Positions 45,427 to 54,047 of a DNA stretch of 64,000 nt are shown here, piece by piece (positions within the stretch are counted from its first letter, which is position 1; each line of letters starts with the position of its first letter). A program made the position numbers and the translations under genes. Where the stretch lies: positions 124,001-188,000 of the forward strand of contig NZ_JAUSTY010000004.1 in assembly GCF_030813115.1 (NCBI RefSeq), given 5' to 3'. Below the pieces are notes generated by a model that saw nothing but the letters and a program-made list of their open reading frames with translations, was not told where the DNA came from and did not search any database. Source of the stretch: Bacillus horti. GTDB lineage: Bacteria > Bacillota > Bacilli > Caldalkalibacillales > JCM-10596.

Positions 45427-45570
45427 CCTTTCAGGAAAAGTCTTTTATATATATTACCACGTATTGTAATCGGTTTAACTTATTTAAGGATTTTGTAAGG
45501 TTGGCGTGATTCTGAGTTAAGGACGGAGGGATATAGTAAAGGCAAGACATAACAGAGAGGTGCTTAAAAC

Positions 45571-46338
45571 ATGGATTCATTATTAGTTGTCAAAAATGTT
45601 GAAAAAACGTATGGAAAAGGCACAAACCGTTTTAAAGCCCTTGAGAATATTTCCTTTACGATTGATTACGGAGAATTTGTGGGTGTCATGGGCCCCTCCG
45701 GATCGGGAAAATCAACACTCCTTAATGTGCTAGCTACCATTGATTCTCCAACTCAAGGCGATATTTATATAGAGAACGATAATATTGCAAAAATGAAAGA
45801 AGAAAAGCTGGCGGATTTCCGTCGTAACCATTTAGGATTTATTTTTCAAGACTACAACTTACTAGACTCATTAACGGTAAGAGAAAACATTTTGCTATCC
45901 CTTGCGATAGCCAAAAAATCAGTGGTAGAGATGCAGAAGAGAGTAGAAACAATAGCAGCCAGCTTTGGCATTGCTTCACTATTAGATAAGTATCCTTACC
46001 AAATCTCGGGGGGACAAAAGCAACGTACTGCCGCTTGTCGAGCCCTTATTTCTGACCCCAAGTTGATTTTTGCTGATGAACCGACAGGGGCTCTAGATTC
46101 AAAATCAGCAACTGATTTACTTGAAAGTATGAGTATGTTAAACGAATCTCATGAAACAACCATTATGATGGTTACGCATGATGCTTTTGCTGCTAGCTTC
46201 TGCCGAAGAATCGTATTTATAAAGGATGGTCAGATCTCAGATGAAATTCTTCGCAGGGGACAATCACGTAAGCAATTTTTCCAAATGATATTGGATAAAT
46301 TGGCCGATATAGGCGGTGAACCAGATGACGTTATTTGA
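45571..46338 (+). CDS. BceA-like ABC transporter ATP-binding protein
   Basis: 255 residues of the MacB/LolD/BceA class. Walker A is [19 protein letters not shown] (about 41), Q-loop [10 protein letters not shown], signature ISGGQKQR, Walker [22 protein letters not shown] precedes the ATG. It partners the FtsX-type permease that overlaps its end. Bce-type transporters confer resistance to and sense peptide antibiotics; the specific peptide is unknown. Confidence 0.9.
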   Translation: MDSLLVVKNVEKTYGKGTNRFKALENISFTIDYGEFVGVMGPSGSGKSTLLNVLATIDSPTQGDIYIENDNIAKMKEEKLADFRRNHLGFIFQDYNLLDSLTVRENILLSLAIAKKSVVEMQKRVETIAASFGIASLLDKYPYQISGGQKQRTAACRALISDPKLIFADEPTGALDSKSATDLLESMSMLNESHETTIMMVTHDAFAASFCRRIVFIKDGQISDEILRRGQSRKQFFQMILDKLADIGGEPDDVI

Positions 46339-48169
46339 TCTTGCTCTAAAAAATGTACGTCGGAACCTTAAGAACTACGGGCTATATATAGGTTCCACCA
46401 TTTTTTCTATCATTATTTATTTTACTTTTGTCACATTGAGATATAGCGAGGATATTAATGCTCTAGCAGAAAGCTCGCAGAGAATCAGTAGTATTATGAA
46501 CGCTTCGGCCTTTGTATTAATGATCTTTGTGGCCATTTTTATCGCTTACTCTAATTCGTTTTTTATGAAGAAACGTAAAAAGGAAATCGCCCTATACTCT
46601 TTGATGGGCGTGCGCAAGCGCTCCATTGGCTGGATGCTCTTTTTCGAAAATATGGTTATTGGCTTACTTTCGTTACTAGTAGGTGTGGCCTTAGGTTTCC
46701 TATTATCTCAGCTATTTCTATCTATACTATTAAAGCTGATGGGTCTGGAAATCGCCATGGGATTTGCTTTCTCCTTAAGTGCTGTGATTCATACGATGAT
46801 TGTGTTTCTGATTATCTTTTTTATCACATCGCTGCAGGGCTATCGTGTTATTTATCGCTTTAAGCTAGTTGAGCTATTCCATGCCGAAAAAAAGGGAGAA
46901 GAGCTACCGAGGGCACGATACTTTTCTAGTATTATAGGTGTTTTTACACTTGTAGGTGCGTATTGGCTGGCCCTTCAGGATATAACCTCTTCAGAGGCTT
47001 GGCGAGTACTCGGTATCGCTACACCTCTAGTCATCATCGGTTTAACAGTTTTAGGGTCGTATTTACTATTTCGCAGTGTACTTGTTTATTTCCTTCAGGT
47101 GTTGAAGAAGCGAAAATCGTTCGCCTGGAAGGGTCTTAATGTAATGACGCTATCCCAATTGTTGTATCGCATAAGAGTGAATGCTCGTACACTAACGATT
47201 ATTGCCACATTAAGTGCAACAACGATTACAGCAGGAGGTGCAGTATTTGGATTGTACTATAATGCTGAGAAATATGTACAAACGAATACACCTTTTACAT
47301 TTATGTGGGAGGGTGAAGAGCAAACGATCGATTCCGATGTTGTTACATTTGACGAGACGATTTACAGCAAGTCAGTTCGTGTTACGTACGGAGATAGGGA
47401 GATGGAGTATACTCTTCTGAATTCCACCACATTTGTTAAATTAGCTGAACAGCTTGGCTGGGAGAATATTCAAGAACCTGCTGAAGGTCAAGTATTTTCC
47501 ATTGATCCTTTTTTCGATGAGCGTTGGTCAACAAGGATAGACTCGATACAACTACAAAATGATCATTATTCCGTTGCTGCTCTCTATACAGAACCAGTGT
47601 TTAATGTATCTACTATGGGAGGTAACGCGTTCATTTTAACTGACCAACACTATGATGAGATAGCGACGGAAGAGCAAGAATTTCAAGCGGTTCAGGTACA
47701 GGATTATAGAAATCAACTAGAGCTCTCCCAAGAGCTGTCCTCAAAAACGGAGAATTTCTCTAGTGCTGTAGAAAATTATAGGAATACGATTGAAACGTCA
47801 GGGTCTACGCTCTTTGTTGGAAGCTTCTTAGGACTAGTTTTCTTAGTGGCAACAGGTAGTATTATCTATTTCAAGACGATAACTGAAGCAGAGGAAGATA
47901 AGGCAAAATATGCGGTCCTGCATAAGATAGGTGTTTCCAAAAAAGAAATGAAACGAAGCATACGTCATCAAGTTGGTATGATATTTATTGCTCCGTTAGC
48001 CTTAGGGTTATTACATGGAGGAGTAGCTCTACTAGCCTTTTCTGAGTTGCTACAAGTGAATTTGTGGGTACCGATTTTATTATGGATGTTTGCTTACACT
48101 TTCATCTATATTATCTATTACTTTGCGACTGCTCGAAGCTTTAAACAAACCGTTCTAAAGAGACTATAA
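46325..48169 (+). CDS. BceB-like ABC permease
   Basis: 614 residues with ten predicted helices and a large extracytoplasmic domain between helices 7 and 8 (about 315-500), the BceB layout. FtsX-type segments are seen near residues 60-85 (F-F-M-K-K-R-K-K-E-I-A-L-Y-S-L-M-G) and at the C-terminus (Y-A-V-L-H-K-I-G-V-S-K-K-E-M). The ATG at 46325 follows AGGCGGTGA and overlaps the ATPase gene by 14 bases. It works with the two-component pair in flux sensing in known systems. Confidence 0.88.
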   Translation: MTLFDLALKNVRRNLKNYGLYIGSTIFSIIIYFTFVTLRYSEDINALAESSQRISSIMNASAFVLMIFVAIFIAYSNSFFMKKRKKEIALYSLMGVRKRSIGWMLFFENMVIGLLSLLVGVALGFLLSQLFLSILLKLMGLEIAMGFAFSLSAVIHTMIVFLIIFFITSLQGYRVIYRFKLVELFHAEKKGEELPRARYFSSIIGVFTLVGAYWLALQDITSSEAWRVLGIATPLVIIGLTVLGSYLLFRSVLVYFLQVLKKRKSFAWKGLNVMTLSQLLYRIRVNARTLTIIATLSATTITAGGAVFGLYYNAEKYVQTNTPFTFMWEGEEQTIDSDVVTFDETIYSKSVRVTYGDREMEYTLLNSTTFVKLAEQLGWENIQEPAEGQVFSIDPFFDERWSTRIDSIQLQNDHYSVAALYTEPVFNVSTMGGNAFILTDQHYDEIATEEQEFQAVQVQDYRNQLELSQELSSKTENFSSAVENYRNTIETSGSTLFVGSFLGLVFLVATGSIIYFKTITEAEEDKAKYAVLHKIGVSKKEMKRSIRHQVGMIFIAPLALGLLHGGVALLAFSELLQVNLWVPILLWMFAYTFIYIIYYFATARSFKQTVLKRL

Positions 48170-48182
48170 GGAGGAATTTACA

Positions 48183-48545
48183 ATGAAGAAAATTTTTGCA
48201 ACACTTTTGACGGTTGTTGTTGTTTTTATGGGGATGGTGCTTGCTTTAGCTACTGTGGATATTAACCGTTTAGGAAAAGATAATCTCTATGTTCAAATCA
48301 GTGAGCATACGGATATAGAGGAAACAAGATTAGATTCAGGTGAAGTTGTGAAGCGTTACTGGTATGAGCTGCCTGCCTATGATGAAAATGGAGTAAAGAA
48401 TATGGTTGAATTCTCTGCTGCAAGGGAGCTGAGGCTAGACGCTTATCTGATGCTTTACGTAAAGAATGAAAATGAGGTAACTTCATATGATGAAGTACAG
48501 TGGAATGAGATCCCGACTCAAGCTCAAGAAAAGCTGGATAATTAG
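48183..48545 (+). CDS. YxeA-family (DUF1093) protein
   Basis: 120 residues. The N-terminal hydrophobic segment (about 4-23) suggests a signal or anchor, followed by a small beta-rich domain (L-Y-V-Q-I-S-E-H-T-D, R-Y-W-Y-E-L-P-A-Y-D, E-F-S-A-A-R-E-L-R). In Bacillus subtilis yxeA follows yxdLM, the same arrangement as here; its role is unknown. AAGGAGG precedes the ATG, 14 bases after the permease. Confidence 0.85.
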   Translation: MKKIFATLLTVVVVFMGMVLALATVDINRLGKDNLYVQISEHTDIEETRLDSGEVVKRYWYELPAYDENGVKNMVEFSAARELRLDAYLMLYVKNENEVTSYDEVQWNEIPTQAQEKLDN

Positions 48546-48624
48546 ATTCTTACTTGTGGCAGTTGAGCTAACAAAATTCTTAATGGGAGATTCGTCTTAA
48601 ATTTTATCTAAAAAATATTGGTCA

Positions 48625-48656
48625 AAAAATCCGTAAGTTTACGCTTACGGATTTTT
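48625..48656 (+). terminator. Terminator after yxeA-like gene
   Basis: AAAAATCCGTAAG pairs with CTTACGGATTTTT across TTTACG. Between here and 48945 I see only a hairpin AGCCAA/TTGGCT (48783-48801) and two tiny frames with good ribosome sites (see findings). Confidence 0.85.
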
Positions 48657-48945
48657 GTATGACTTCTTTTTTATGAAATCTTCAACAGGGAGGGGATGAG
48701 GTGATGTGTATCACAGTATTTGTTTAATTCCTTCGGTTTGTTCCATCTGACTCACCTCCCTAACGAAATTTAATTTTCTATTCAGCCAAGGTTTTTGGCT
48801 GTTGAATACAATGCAGCCATACCACCATAAAGGCAATAAAAGAAAGCTTGTCGGCGCATTCCCCCTGAAGAATGAATTGGGGCTTACGAGTTGATTATAG
48901 AACGGGTAGTCAGACAACTTTGTGATCCCAATCACAAATGAATTA

Positions 48946-48985
48946 AAAAAACGAAGCATACCGATGAAGGAATGCTTCGTTTTAA
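48946..48985 (-). terminator. Terminator of the GyrI-like gene
   Basis: AAACGAAGCAT pairs with ATGCTTCGTTT with A and T runs; it lies right after the leftward gene ending at 49002. Confidence 0.8.
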
Positions 48986-49001
48986 ACAAAGGAGTATCAA
49001 A

Positions 49002-49625
49002 TTACTTTTGTTTTTTTACAGGGTAACGAAGAATTGTCTTTAAAAGAGAGGGCTTGACTTTTCGAGGATCGGATATATAGATTTCGTGATGCAGCCCATT
49101 TTGGACAAAATCATGGGAATGCATGAAAGTATGAATATGCTCAATCGTATCTGGCTCCGTGCTGTAAGGACCAATGTGCATCATTTGCACGCATGCTCCT
49201 TCATTTATGATTTCAAAGGTTATATTATGGATTAGATCAAGCTTCTTTTTCTTAGCGATGGCAACCTTACAGGCGTCATCAGCGATCCTCTCACTGACAA
49301 AGTCCGGCATTCGGATCATTAGCTTCCAATGCCAATCTCCACGCGGGACCTCAAGCATTTCATTCTCAGAATTTACCCACCAAAGTCCCTCTAGCTTAGG
49401 AACGACAAAGTCCTTGGCATCCTTCTTACTAATATTTTTGATTGCGTAGGCAACTGTATATAGAGCTTCTACTGCATTTATAAACATATCGCTTTCCGGA
49501 GCTCCATATCCCGTAATCGTAAGATAGGGGATTTCATTCAGTTGTATCAATTGGGGAGTACCTGTTGCAGAATAATAATTTTTGTCTGTTCTAGATAGGT
49601 CAAGTTTTTGTTGAAATAGGCTCAT
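49002..49625 (-). CDS. GyrI-like small-molecule-binding domain protein
   Basis: 207 residues. Blocks I-P-Y-L-T-I-T-G-Y-G-A-P, A-V-E-A-L-Y-T-V-A-Y-A-I-K and H-I-G-P-Y-S-T-E-P-D-T match the large stand-alone GyrI-like/YndB-type family, whose fold (SHS2 repeats) binds drugs or other ligands. No DNA-binding part is present. AGAGGAG precedes the ATG. The WYL regulator gene lies 66 bases upstream in the same direction and may control it. Confidence 0.78.
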   Translation of the reverse strand: MSLFQQKLDLSRTDKNYYSATGTPQLIQLNEIPYLTITGYGAPESDMFINAVEALYTVAYAIKNISKKDAKDFVVPKLEGLWWVNSENEMLEVPRGDWHWKLMIRMPDFVSERIADDACKVAIAKKKKLDLIHNITFEIINEGACVQMMHIGPYSTEPDTIEHIHTFMHSHDFVQNGLHHEIYISDPRKVKPSLLKTILRYPVKKQK

Positions 49626-49691
49626 GATTCCATGGCTCCTCTCTATTTATCATGGATTCATCATATAATAACTTCGCTGACAACATGGGTG

Positions 49692-50663
49692 TCAGCGAAG
49701 TTCAGGTGCTTCATAAAATTTTGCTAAATCATACGCTAGAGTAGACATTATTTCATTTAAGGAAGAGGGCTTTAAGACTTGAACACTTTTTCCAAAAGAT
49801 AGTAGAAGAGGGGGGAAGTATTTCTTCATTGCTTCATCTTCTAGGGCAAATTCCGCTTTATTATCGCTACGCTTAGATAAATGCGCTTGAAGAAACCAAT
49901 GATTGCAAAACTGATCTAAGATTTCTTCACTGCCTACCAAGCATACTGTAACTGAGTTTCCCTTCGGTTCTTTTTTGACATGTATGCAGTGAAAGAGGTC
50001 TTGAATTGAGATAATGGAAGGCTTATCGAAAGTACCTCCGGAATAAGACAAGTCGCTTATTCGGTCGACACGAAATACTCTCTCTTGCTGACGTATATGA
50101 CAGTATGCAACCAAATACCATTTATTTAAATGAAAAACCAATCCATACGGATCAACTTTCCTCTCTATTGGTATGTTTCTTTTGGATTTGGCATAGTGGA
50201 TGAACAAAGTCGCATTTTCTAAGACAGACTTCTCCAACTGGCGTAATACAGATTGCAGAGATAAACTGCGGGACTGCTCAACGATTTGAAGACCATTGGA
50301 TTGACGCTGTAGCTCTTCACGCTGAGAATCGTTAAGTCGATGTGTAATCTTTTGTAATGCGCTATCTAAAGAATCGGCATAGGGATACTCAGCTTGACGG
50401 GCAAGAAGTGCACTATGTCCTATTGCTTTAAGCTCCATCGTTTCAAAAAAGAGAGGTAAACTAACAAACGACTCAGGTAGCTTAAAGCCTCCTCCATGAC
50501 CTGGCTCGGCAATGATGGGCACACCGCTCGTGCAAAGTATATCAATATATCGATATACTGTTCTAACACTAATCTCCAACTGTTCAGCTATTTGTGCAGC
50601 AGTCGTTTTTGGATTCGTTTTAAGAATCCATAGTACAGATAACAAATAGTCTAGTTTCACCAT
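49692..50663 (-). CDS. HTH/WYL-domain transcriptional regulator
   Basis: 323 residues starting MVKLDYLLSVLWILK. The helix-turn-helix T-A-A-Q-I-A-E-Q-L-E-I-S-V-R-T-V-Y-R-Y-I-D (about 20-40) is followed by the G-H-G-G-G-F-K-L wing and the WYL core D-P-Y-G-L-V-F-H-L-N-K-W-Y-L-V-A-Y (about 170). It is the second WYL regulator in the window. The ribosome site is weak; an ATG four codons earlier is equally possible. Confidence 0.82.
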   Translation of the reverse strand: MVKLDYLLSVLWILKTNPKTTAAQIAEQLEISVRTVYRYIDILCTSGVPIIAEPGHGGGFKLPESFVSLPLFFETMELKAIGHSALLARQAEYPYADSLDSALQKITHRLNDSQREELQRQSNGLQIVEQSRSLSLQSVLRQLEKSVLENATLFIHYAKSKRNIPIERKVDPYGLVFHLNKWYLVAYCHIRQQERVFRVDRISDLSYSGGTFDKPSIISIQDLFHCIHVKKEPKGNSVTVCLVGSEEILDQFCNHWFLQAHLSKRSDNKAEFALEDEAMKKYFPPLLLSFGKSVQVLKPSSLNEIMSTLAYDLAKFYEAPELR

Positions 50664-50952
50664 TATGTACCACATACTTTCGTTTTTTTCTTACTTTACA
50701 TGCTACATGATGAGAGGTGGTGTGTACATAGTGACTGATTCTAAAGCATATCTCTTCGTTCAGAACTGTAGATTAACCAGGGGGCTGAAACGTTGCCGGC
50801 AAGGGGTAAAGAGAGAGCTAACCACATCATTGTAATATTTCTGATTTGGCTCAAGGTCTGTACTTTGGATTAAACAAACTTTTCTGTTCGAAACGCGAAT
50901 AGTCTTCTTTTCATTAGGAGTATTCGTCATTACGAAAGTGCGCTATAACAAT

Positions 50953-51001
50953 AAAGAACGCAAGCTCCAGCTTCTCAAGCGCTGTAACTTGCGTTCTTTT
51001 A
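50953..51001. terminator. Bidirectional terminator
   Basis: AAAGAACGCAAG pairs with CTTGCGTTCTTT with a 24-base centre. The remainder of 50676-51073 holds no feature I can support. Confidence 0.75.
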
Positions 51002-51073
51002 CATATGAAATAATAAATGCTTGTGATGAACCATTCCTTAGTAGAAAAATAGCTCTTTTTTTGATGGTGATAC

Positions 51074-51724
51074 TTAATCCTGTAGTCCAGAGATTGAGTT
51101 CCACGATGTGACCTCGTCCACGCTCAGACGAGTTTTTGGAAAACCAGCTCCGTCTGCTTTACCAACAGAAATGAGCATGACAGGTACATAGTGAGATGGG
51201 ATATCGAAAGCCTCTACAAGCTGTTCGGCTGAGAAGCCACCCATCGGAACTGTATCATAACCGTGAGCTTTGGCTGCTAGCATAAACTGCATCGCCACTA
51301 GACCACCGTCGATTAGGGCAACACCTCGAGCTGTCTCACGATCCATGTTCGGGTACATTTCAAGTAGGCGGGGTACATAGGAATCTTTTACTTCCTGTGG
51401 CATACCGTTCTTAACAGCAAGGCTATAAATCTTATCCGCATTGTGATAAGCTTCTGTATCTCCTAGTAAAATCAAGGTAGCTGCTGCATCAAGCACTTGC
51501 TTTTGGTTATAGGCAATAGGGAAAAGCTTTTGCTTGACATCTGGATCTGTGACCACAACAAAGCGCCATGGCTGTAAATTTGATGAAGATGGAGCTAGGA
51601 TGGCTTCTCCGATTATCTCTTTAAGCTCATCCTCTGAAATGCTAACAGAAGGGTCATATTGGCGAATCGATTGACGTTCACGGATTAATGTGTAAAAATC
51701 GGCAGTTCTCTGATTTGTATTCAT
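51074..51724 (-). CDS. Nitroreductase family flavoprotein
   Basis: 216 residues from the ATG at 51724, which follows TAGGAGG; the frame is open further upstream through the operators. R-E-R-Q-S-I-R-Q-Y-D (about 15-24), A-P-S-S-S-N-L-Q-P-W-R-F (FMN phosphate and ring contacts) and M-G-G-F-S-A-E-Q (late) define the NfsA/NfsB/YodC superfamily. It reduces nitro or quinone compounds with NAD(P)H as an FMN dimer. Likely repressed through the twin palindromes by the adjacent Rrf2 protein. Confidence 0.88.
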   Translation of the reverse strand: MNTNQRTADFYTLIRERQSIRQYDPSVSISEDELKEIIGEAILAPSSSNLQPWRFVVVTDPDVKQKLFPIAYNQKQVLDAAATLILLGDTEAYHNADKIYSLAVKNGMPQEVKDSYVPRLLEMYPNMDRETARGVALIDGGLVAMQFMLAAKAHGYDTVPMGGFSAEQLVEAFDIPSHYVPVMLISVGKADGAGFPKTRLSVDEVTSWNSISGLQD

Positions 51725-51748
51725 TATAATTCCTCCTAAGGGATGTTT

Positions 51749-51811
51749 AACTGTGGTAAAAATAACACAGTTACTATGCGACTTATACTGTGCTAATTTT
51801 AACACAGTATA
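51749..51811. promoter_or_regulatory. Two related palindromic operators
   Basis: AACTGTG-N10-CACAGTT (51749-51772) and TATACTGTG-N10-CACAGTATA (51784-51811), centres 37 bases apart, sit between the Rrf2 gene stop and the nitroreductase start. The common core ACTGTG-N10-CACAGT is probably the Rrf2 target. Confidence 0.65.
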
Positions 51812-51830
51812 CTCCACAAAAAAAGATGTG

Positions 51831-52277
51831 TCAATGGTTTAAAGTTTTCTTAATCCTCTCTGCAAAATCGGCAAGAGTATACTGCCTAAGAACCTGTAAA
51901 GCGGATTGCTCAAGCTCAACCTTCAGTTCTGTAAAAGCATGACTCATCTGCTGTCCAAATGGGTTAGAGCCTGTTGATTCCGATAAATGGCATAGCCTAT
52001 CTTCTTCAGTTTGCAGCGCCATGTAAACGTCAGCTAATGTGAAAGAGTCTGGGCTTTGTTTTAGGCGATAGCCACCATCTCGACCCTCTCTCGTTACCAG
52101 TAAGCCACTTCGGACAAGCTTTGCTAAAATCCTTCTTAACTGGGTTGCTTCAGATTGCATGTAGGCAGCGATATCACAGCTTGGACAAGTATCAGAGCGA
52201 AGGGACAGTACTACCAAGGCTTGTACAGCTACTCCAAACGTTTTATCAGGTATTGCACTAGCACTTTTCTTAACCAA
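51831..52277 (-). CDS. Rrf2-family transcriptional regulator
   Basis: 148 residues from the TTG at 52277 (AGAGGAG 8 bases before); a TTG 24 bases upstream is possible. The winged helix reads A-A-Y-M-Q-S-E-A-T-Q-L-R-R-I-L-A-K-L, then V-T-R-E-G-R-D-G-G-Y-R-L-K. Two early cysteines (D-T-C-P-S-C, about 29-32) and one late (R-L-C-H-L) are not in the usual Fe-S triad positions, so redox sensing by thiols or no cofactor are both possible. The 360 bases upstream (52302-52665) show no gene. Confidence 0.82.
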   Translation of the reverse strand: MVKKSASAIPDKTFGVAVQALVVLSLRSDTCPSCDIAAYMQSEATQLRRILAKLVRSGLLVTREGRDGGYRLKQSPDSFTLADVYMALQTEEDRLCHLSESTGSNPFGQQMSHAFTELKVELEQSALQVLRQYTLADFAERIKKTLNH

Positions 52278-52665
52278 TGATCTCGCTCCTCTCCGTTTCA
52301 AAATGTACTGTTATTATAGCACAAGTAGGCTGTCTTGAGGAGAAGAGGGCCTTTTCTCTAATTTCAGGTAAAGTTATAATGCTTAAAATAACGAGTGGTG
52401 TCATTGGAATGAATAAAGTTTTAATACGACAAAAATGATTGTTTTTTTCTAGCATTGAACAAGAGAGGAATTGCCTAGTGTTGTATGGCTTTAGGTCAGG
52501 AGAAGTGATATAAAATTTCAATTTCTGTTCACAATACTAGCACTTCCTAGTCATGTGGAATTAACGATGTTACTTTACAATTTTCCTTGACTTAACTTTC
52601 TGTCATTACTCACAAGCTAGGAAGTTAGTGCGATTATGATTGAAAGAAAAGGAGGGATATTGGTT

Positions 52666-53013
52666 GTGAAAGAATGGATGAAAAAACAAGGGTTATTCCG
52701 TCTTAGATTATATCTAATCATTATGGTAGGGATCCTTGTTCTCTTTGCTATGTTGATGTTTATTCCAGTGGATCTTGGACCCCATGACAATACACGAATG
52801 ATAGTTGATCAGACGTACAGGATTTATATTGCACCCCCTTGTTATGAGCAAACGGAAGTTACGAACAATTTACTTGAAACGACCTTTGGGAGTGTCGTGG
52901 AGAGTAGCCTTCAGCCCGAATCAGCTTGTACAGCAGAAGCCCTTAGTACGATTAATGTGACAATGTGGAGTGCTCTTAAGGAACGACTTTTTCCCACACG
53001 ATGGAATTGGTAA
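52666..53013 (+). CDS. Single-pass membrane protein of unknown function
   Basis: 115 residues from the GTG at 52666, about 10 bases after AAGGAGGG; earlier in-frame starts exist at 52636 and 52660. A transmembrane helix (about 12-33, LYLIIMVGILVLFAMLMFI) is followed by an outside domain with two cysteines (P-P-C-Y-E-Q and E-S-A-C-T-A-E-A) that could form a disulfide. It precedes the metal-chelate transporter genes by 32 bases and is probably in their operon. I do not recognise a family. Confidence 0.6.
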   Translation: MKEWMKKQGLFRLRLYLIIMVGILVLFAMLMFIPVDLGPHDNTRMIVDQTYRIYIAPPCYEQTEVTNNLLETTFGSVVESSLQPESACTAEALSTINVTMWSALKERLFPTRWNW

Positions 53014-53045
53014 ATGGATGAATTTAATGAAAAGGAGGTTAGCTC

Positions 53046-54047
53046 GTGCTAAAACGTAACTCTACAGGATTGTTCGTTTTTATCTTTATAGTTGTTTTAG
53101 TTGGTTGTAGTTCTGCAGCTAATGAAAGCTCTGACAAGTCAGTGACAGCAGGACAACGGAGTGAAGACGGAGCTTATTTTGCTTTTACTGATGATGAAGA
53201 GAAGATAGTGGTGTTGGATCATAAGCCTGAAAGCATTGTTGTTCTTAATAGTGAGGTCCTTCATTCTTTTTATCAAATTGGGGGTAGAGCTGTGGGTATT
53301 ACAATGGACGTTGTGATTGAACCTCCAGAGCAAGCAAGGGATATTGCCATTGTTGGCATGATGCATGAAGTAAATATGGAGTTGGCATTTAGTCTAAAGC
53401 CCGATTTAGTGATTGGACAAACTTTTTGGCATGCATCATTAAGACAGCAATTTGAAGAGGCTGAAATCCCTTTTATGAATTTATCTACGTTGACTATTGA
53501 CGATTTGCAAGCCAATGCTCTTTTACTAGCACGAATTTTAGGGAAGGAAGTTCAAGGGGATTCTGCTATCCAAGATATGAAAGAACGCATTCAAGTCATT
53601 CTGGAGCAGATACCTGATGAGTCGTCCACCTATGCTATTTTAACTCTGATGCCTGGCTCCATCTTTTTGGAACAAGGTCCGACGATAGCTGTAGATATTG
53701 TTGATCAATTTGGATTTACGAATATTTCCACCTCACTAGAATCGGGGGAAATGCCCGGATATATTCCTTTCAGCATGGAGACATTGGTTAAGCTAGATCC
53801 GGATTATCTGTTTTTACTGGTGCATGGAACAAATGAGGAAGGGCAACGCATTATTCAGAACGAATTGGAAACCAATGAAGCTTGGCATGCATTAAAGGCA
53901 GTTAATAATGGCTCCGCCCATTTTCTACCTTCAGATCTATTCGTCATTGCACCTGGCTTAGACGTCTACCTTTCATTTGAGTATTTGGCAAAGTTATTAT
54001 ATCCGACTATATTCTCAGAAACAGATAGTTTTGGAGTTAGGAAATGA
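53046..54047 (+). CDS. Iron-chelate/haem/B12-type ABC transporter substrate-binding lipoprotein
   Basis: 333 residues. Lipobox V-V-L-V-G-C (Cys about 21) after a short signal peptide; then the BtuF/FhuD-like class III binding fold with K-P-E-S-I-V-V-L-N-S, K-P-D-L-V-I-G-Q (about 117) and D-P-D-Y-L-F-L-L-V. The start is a GTG following AAAGGAGG. The ligand could be a siderophore, haem or corrinoid. No Fur box is visible upstream. The permease gene overlaps by 4 bases. Confidence 0.85.
   Translation: MLKRNSTGLFVFIFIVVLVGCSSAANESSDKSVTAGQRSEDGAYFAFTDDEEKIVVLDHKPESIVVLNSEVLHSFYQIGGRAVGITMDVVIEPPEQARDIAIVGMMHEVNMELAFSLKPDLVIGQTFWHASLRQQFEEAEIPFMNLSTLTIDDLQANALLLARILGKEVQGDSAIQDMKERIQVILEQIPDESSTYAILTLMPGSIFLEQGPTIAVDIVDQFGFTNISTSLESGEMPGYIPFSMETLVKLDPDYLFLLVHGTNEEGQRIIQNELETNEAWHALKAVNNGSAHFLPSDLFVIAPGLDVYLSFEYLAKLLYPTIFSETDSFGVRK

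Noticed and set aside
48711-48989. 92-residue frame on the minus strand
   Set aside because: It begins inside the terminator of the GyrI-like gene, has no proper ribosome site at its start, and has no recognisable motif; only its last 11 codons have a good ribosome site.
50700-50950. GC-richer stretch suggestive of a structured RNA or gene relic
   Set aside because: No recognisable RNA motif or protein family match in any frame.
52302-52665. Fur box ahead of the FecBCD-type importer
   Set aside because: No match to TGATAAT-N-ATTATCA was seen by eye, so iron control is not claimed.
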